From Pseudomonas viridiflava (GTDB taxonomy: Bacteria > Pseudomonadota > Gammaproteobacteria > Pseudomonadales > Pseudomonadaceae): DNA of 64,000 bases. Shown in pieces: positions 62,029-64,000 of the stretch. The translations under genes and the position numbers were made by a program. Numbering within the stretch: the stretch's first letter is position 1; each line of letters starts with the position of its first letter. The notes under the pieces were generated by a model. It saw only the letters and a list, made by a program, of their open reading frames with translations. It did no database searches and was not told where the DNA came from. The stretch spans positions 248,001-312,000 of the forward strand of contig NZ_UWFN01000285.1 in NCBI RefSeq assembly GCF_900602065.1, read 5' to 3'.

Positions 62029-62718
62029 TCACCCGGTGATATCGCGAAGCGCGATTTCACTCAGAATGCGTTCAAGCACCTGCTCGATGGATAATTCGGT
62101 TGAATCCAGCTGAATAGCGTCTTGCGCTGGCTTGAGCGGGGCTACCGCTCGCTGGGTGTCACGCTCGTCGCGGGCACTTATCTCATCTAGCAGACTCGAC
62201 AGACTAACATCATCACCCTTGGCCTTCAACTGCAAGTAACGTCGACGGGCACGTTCTTCGGCGCTGGCGGTCAGGAATATCTTCAGCGGAGCATCCGGAA
62301 AAACCACGGTTCCCATGTCGCGACCGTCTGCGACAAGGCCCGGCTCCTCCTGAAAAGCACGCTGACGCTGCAGTAATGCGTCACGCACAGCAGGCAATGA
62401 AGCAACCTGAGAAGCGCCGCTGCCAATCTGCTCGTTACGAATCGAGTGAGTAACATCCTCACCCTCGAGAATGATCCGCTGCTCCTGGCCTTCGGTGCCG
62501 GTTTCGAACTGCACATCCAGATGCGCAGCCAGCAGCTTCAAGGCTTCTTCATTCGTCAGGTCCACGCCGTGGTTACGGGCAGCAAACGCCAGCAAACGAT
62601 ACAGCGCGCCGGAATCGAGCAGACACCAGCCAAGGCGCTTTGCCAGCAACCCTGCAACTGTGCCCTTCCCCGAACCGCTAGGTCCATCAATGGTAATAAC
62701 CGGTGCTTGAGTTTTCAC
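62029..62718 (-). CDS. cmk: Cytidylate kinase
   Basis: 229 residues: P-loop ITIDGPSGSGKGTVAGLLAK, VADGRDMGTVVFPDAPLKIF, and SAEERARRRYLQLKAKG in the lid. It phosphorylates CMP and dCMP. It overlaps aroA by ATGA at 62715-62718 and lies about 120 bases before rpsA, the classic aroA-cmk-rpsA order. Confidence 0.97.
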   Translation of the reverse strand: MKTQAPVITIDGPSGSGKGTVAGLLAKRLGWCLLDSGALYRLLAFAARNHGVDLTNEEALKLLAAHLDVQFETGTEGQEQRIILEGEDVTHSIRNEQIGSGASQVASLPAVRDALLQRQRAFQEEPGLVADGRDMGTVVFPDAPLKIFLTASAEERARRRYLQLKAKGDDVSLSSLLDEISARDERDTQRAVAPLKPAQDAIQLDSTELSIEQVLERILSEIALRDITG

Positions 62719-64000
62719 AACTGCCCCTCTTGCGCTACACGCATGCCGACTTGAGCGCTAAGCGCGAGAAAATTTGGGAACGACGTAGCGACGTTCGCAC
62801 AATCATGGATCTGAATCGGCGCGCTGGCACGCAACGCCGCAACACTGAATGCCATCGCAATACGGTGATCGCCATGGGCGTGTACGACACCACCTGCGAT
62901 TTCACCGCCATCAATAATAATACCGTCCGGCGTGGGCTCGACACTGACGCCGAGCGCCAGCAGACCGTCGGCCATGGCCTGAATACGATCTGACTCCTTG
63001 ACTCTCAGCTCCTGCGCACCACGCAGCACTGTGCGCCCCTGGGCACAGGCAGCCGCCACAAAGAGCACCGGAAACTCATCAATCGCCAACGGCACCAACG
63101 CCTCGGGAATCTCGATACCCTTGAGCGGCGCAGACCGTACACGCACATCAGCCACCGGTTCGCCCCCCGCCTCACGCTGATTTTGCAGCGTAATATCAGC
63201 GCCCATCAGACGCAAAATCTCGATAACACCGGTGCGTGTCGGGTTGATACCGACATGCTCAAGCAGAAGGTCGGAGCCCTCGGCAATGGAAGCTGCCACC
63301 ATAAAGAACGCGGCGGAGGAAATATCGGCAGGCACTTCAATACGCGCAGCCGTCAATCCGGAGCCTGAAGACAACGAGACTTTCGGCCCGTCAACGTCCA
63401 CCGGATGACCGAAGCCACGCAGCATACGCTCAGTATGATCACGCGTCGGGGCTGGCTCGGTCACTGTAGTTGTACCGTGGGCATAAAGCCCCGCCAACAG
63501 CAGTGAAGATTTGACCTGAGCGCTGGCGATTGGCATGTCGTAGGTCAGACCGTTGAGGGTTTGCCCGCCCTTGATCTTCAAAGGCGGACGCCCTTCTGCG
63601 GCGGTTTCAATCACTGCGCCCATAGCCCGCAATGGCTCAGCTACCCGCCCCATCGGACGCCGTGACAGCGAAGCGTCACCGGTCAGGGTACTGTCGAAAC
63701 TTTGCGCAGCCAGTAGCCCCGCCAGCAAGCGCATCGACGTACCGGAGTTGCCTAAATAGATAGGACCGGGTGCAGACTTGAGCCCATGCAAACCGACACC
63801 GTGAATCGTCAGGCGACCATGGTGCGGACCTTCAATAACCACGCCCATATCTCGAAACGCCTGCAGCGTCGCCAGTGCATCCTCGCCCTCAAGAAAGCCT
63901 TCAACTTCCGTAACGCCTTCGGCCAGCGAACCCAGCATGATCGAGCGATGAGAGATGGACTTGTCACCCGGCACGCGCAGCCGTCCTGAAACGCTACCGC
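62715..64000 (-). CDS. aroA: 3-phosphoshikimate 1-carboxyvinyltransferase, N-terminus outside window
   Basis: EPSP synthase: GRLRVPGDKSISHRSIMLGS at the visible N-terminus, YLGNSGTSMRLLAGLLA, LLLAGLYAHGTTTVTEPAPT and RVKESDRIQAMADGLLALGV. It makes EPSP from shikimate-3-phosphate and PEP, the target of glyphosate. The frame stays open to base 64000, so the start is beyond the window. In pseudomonads this enzyme is often the C-terminal half of a prephenate dehydrogenase (TyrA) fusion; whether that holds here cannot be seen. Confidence 0.96.
   Translation of the reverse strand, partial: GSVSGRLRVPGDKSISHRSIMLGSLAEGVTEVEGFLEGEDALATLQAFRDMGVVIEGPHHGRLTIHGVGLHGLKSAPGPIYLGNSGTSMRLLAGLLAAQSFDSTLTGDASLSRRPMGRVAEPLRAMGAVIETAAEGRPPLKIKGGQTLNGLTYDMPIASAQVKSSLLLAGLYAHGTTTVTEPAPTRDHTERMLRGFGHPVDVDGPKVSLSSGSGLTAARIEVPADISSAAFFMVAASIAEGSDLLLEHVGINPTRTGVIEILRLMGADITLQNQREAGGEPVADVRVRSAPLKGIEIPEALVPLAIDEFPVLFVAAACAQGRTVLRGAQELRVKESDRIQAMADGLLALGVSVEPTPDGIIIDGGEIAGGVVHAHGDHRIAMAFSVAALRASAPIQIHDCANVATSFPNFLALSAQVGMRVAQEGQL

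Overview
The window is a Pseudomonas chromosome segment, most like the P. fluorescens lineage in the broad sense. Evidence: gene order matches the P. aeruginosa blocks that hold ohrR-ohr, efp-earP and wbpL-wbpM-comEA, and separately ihfB-rpsA-cmk-aroA; EF-P carries Arg32 and is paired with EarP; pvdA and pvdS are recognisable; several families of Pseudomonas REP palindromes fill the intergenic gaps. No rRNA, tRNA, insertion sequence, prophage or CRISPR array was seen.

Region 1 (1-15,700) is mostly housekeeping. It holds an enoyl-CoA hydratase (cut by the left edge), a spermidine-synthase-like protein, class II DAHP synthase, a YcaQ-type DNA glycosylase, a DUF1127 protein, a LysR regulator, a TauE-type exporter, the OhrR/Ohr peroxide module with a secreted esterase, efp with its rhamnosyltransferase earP, several small proteins, a thioesterase and an aldo/keto reductase.

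Region 2 (15,800-27,950) mixes iron and lipid functions. pvdA (ornithine hydroxylase), pvdS (sigma factor, with a Fur box) and a siderophore-type GNAT acetyltransferase are scattered here. pvdA and the acetyltransferase each have an exact TAAAT-N16-CGT PvdS promoter. The only peptide-synthetase sequence is a roughly 70-codon adenylation-domain scrap beside pvdS. Between them lie an MFS-acyltransferase fusion and a 1159-residue transporter-linked hybrid histidine kinase. A convergent tetR/fabF-like pair shares nearly identical operators at its two outer promoters. A ComEA-like protein closes the region.

Region 3 (28,350-58,680) is a surface-polysaccharide (O-antigen type) locus, all on the minus strand and visibly AT-richer in its middle. 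Reading in the direction of transcription: a beta-CASP nuclease, Wzy, Wzx, four glycosyltransferases, WbpO/WbpP (UDP-GalNAcA), a PglK-like ABC flippase, a tightly coupled pseudaminic acid operon (pseB, pseC, pseF, pseG, a formyltransferase, pseI), two poorly characterised proteins, an acetyltransferase, two glycosyltransferases, Ugd with a UDP-glucuronate epimerase, an epimerase/reductase, WbpL and WbpM. The pse operon has no PseH acetyltransferase. A formyltransferase stands in its place, predicting a 7-N-formyl pseudaminic acid. The glycan should therefore be rich in acidic sugars.

Region 4 (59,050-64,000) returns to conserved genes: lapA, ihfB, rpsA, cmk and aroA (cut by the right edge), with clear terminators after lapA and rpsA.
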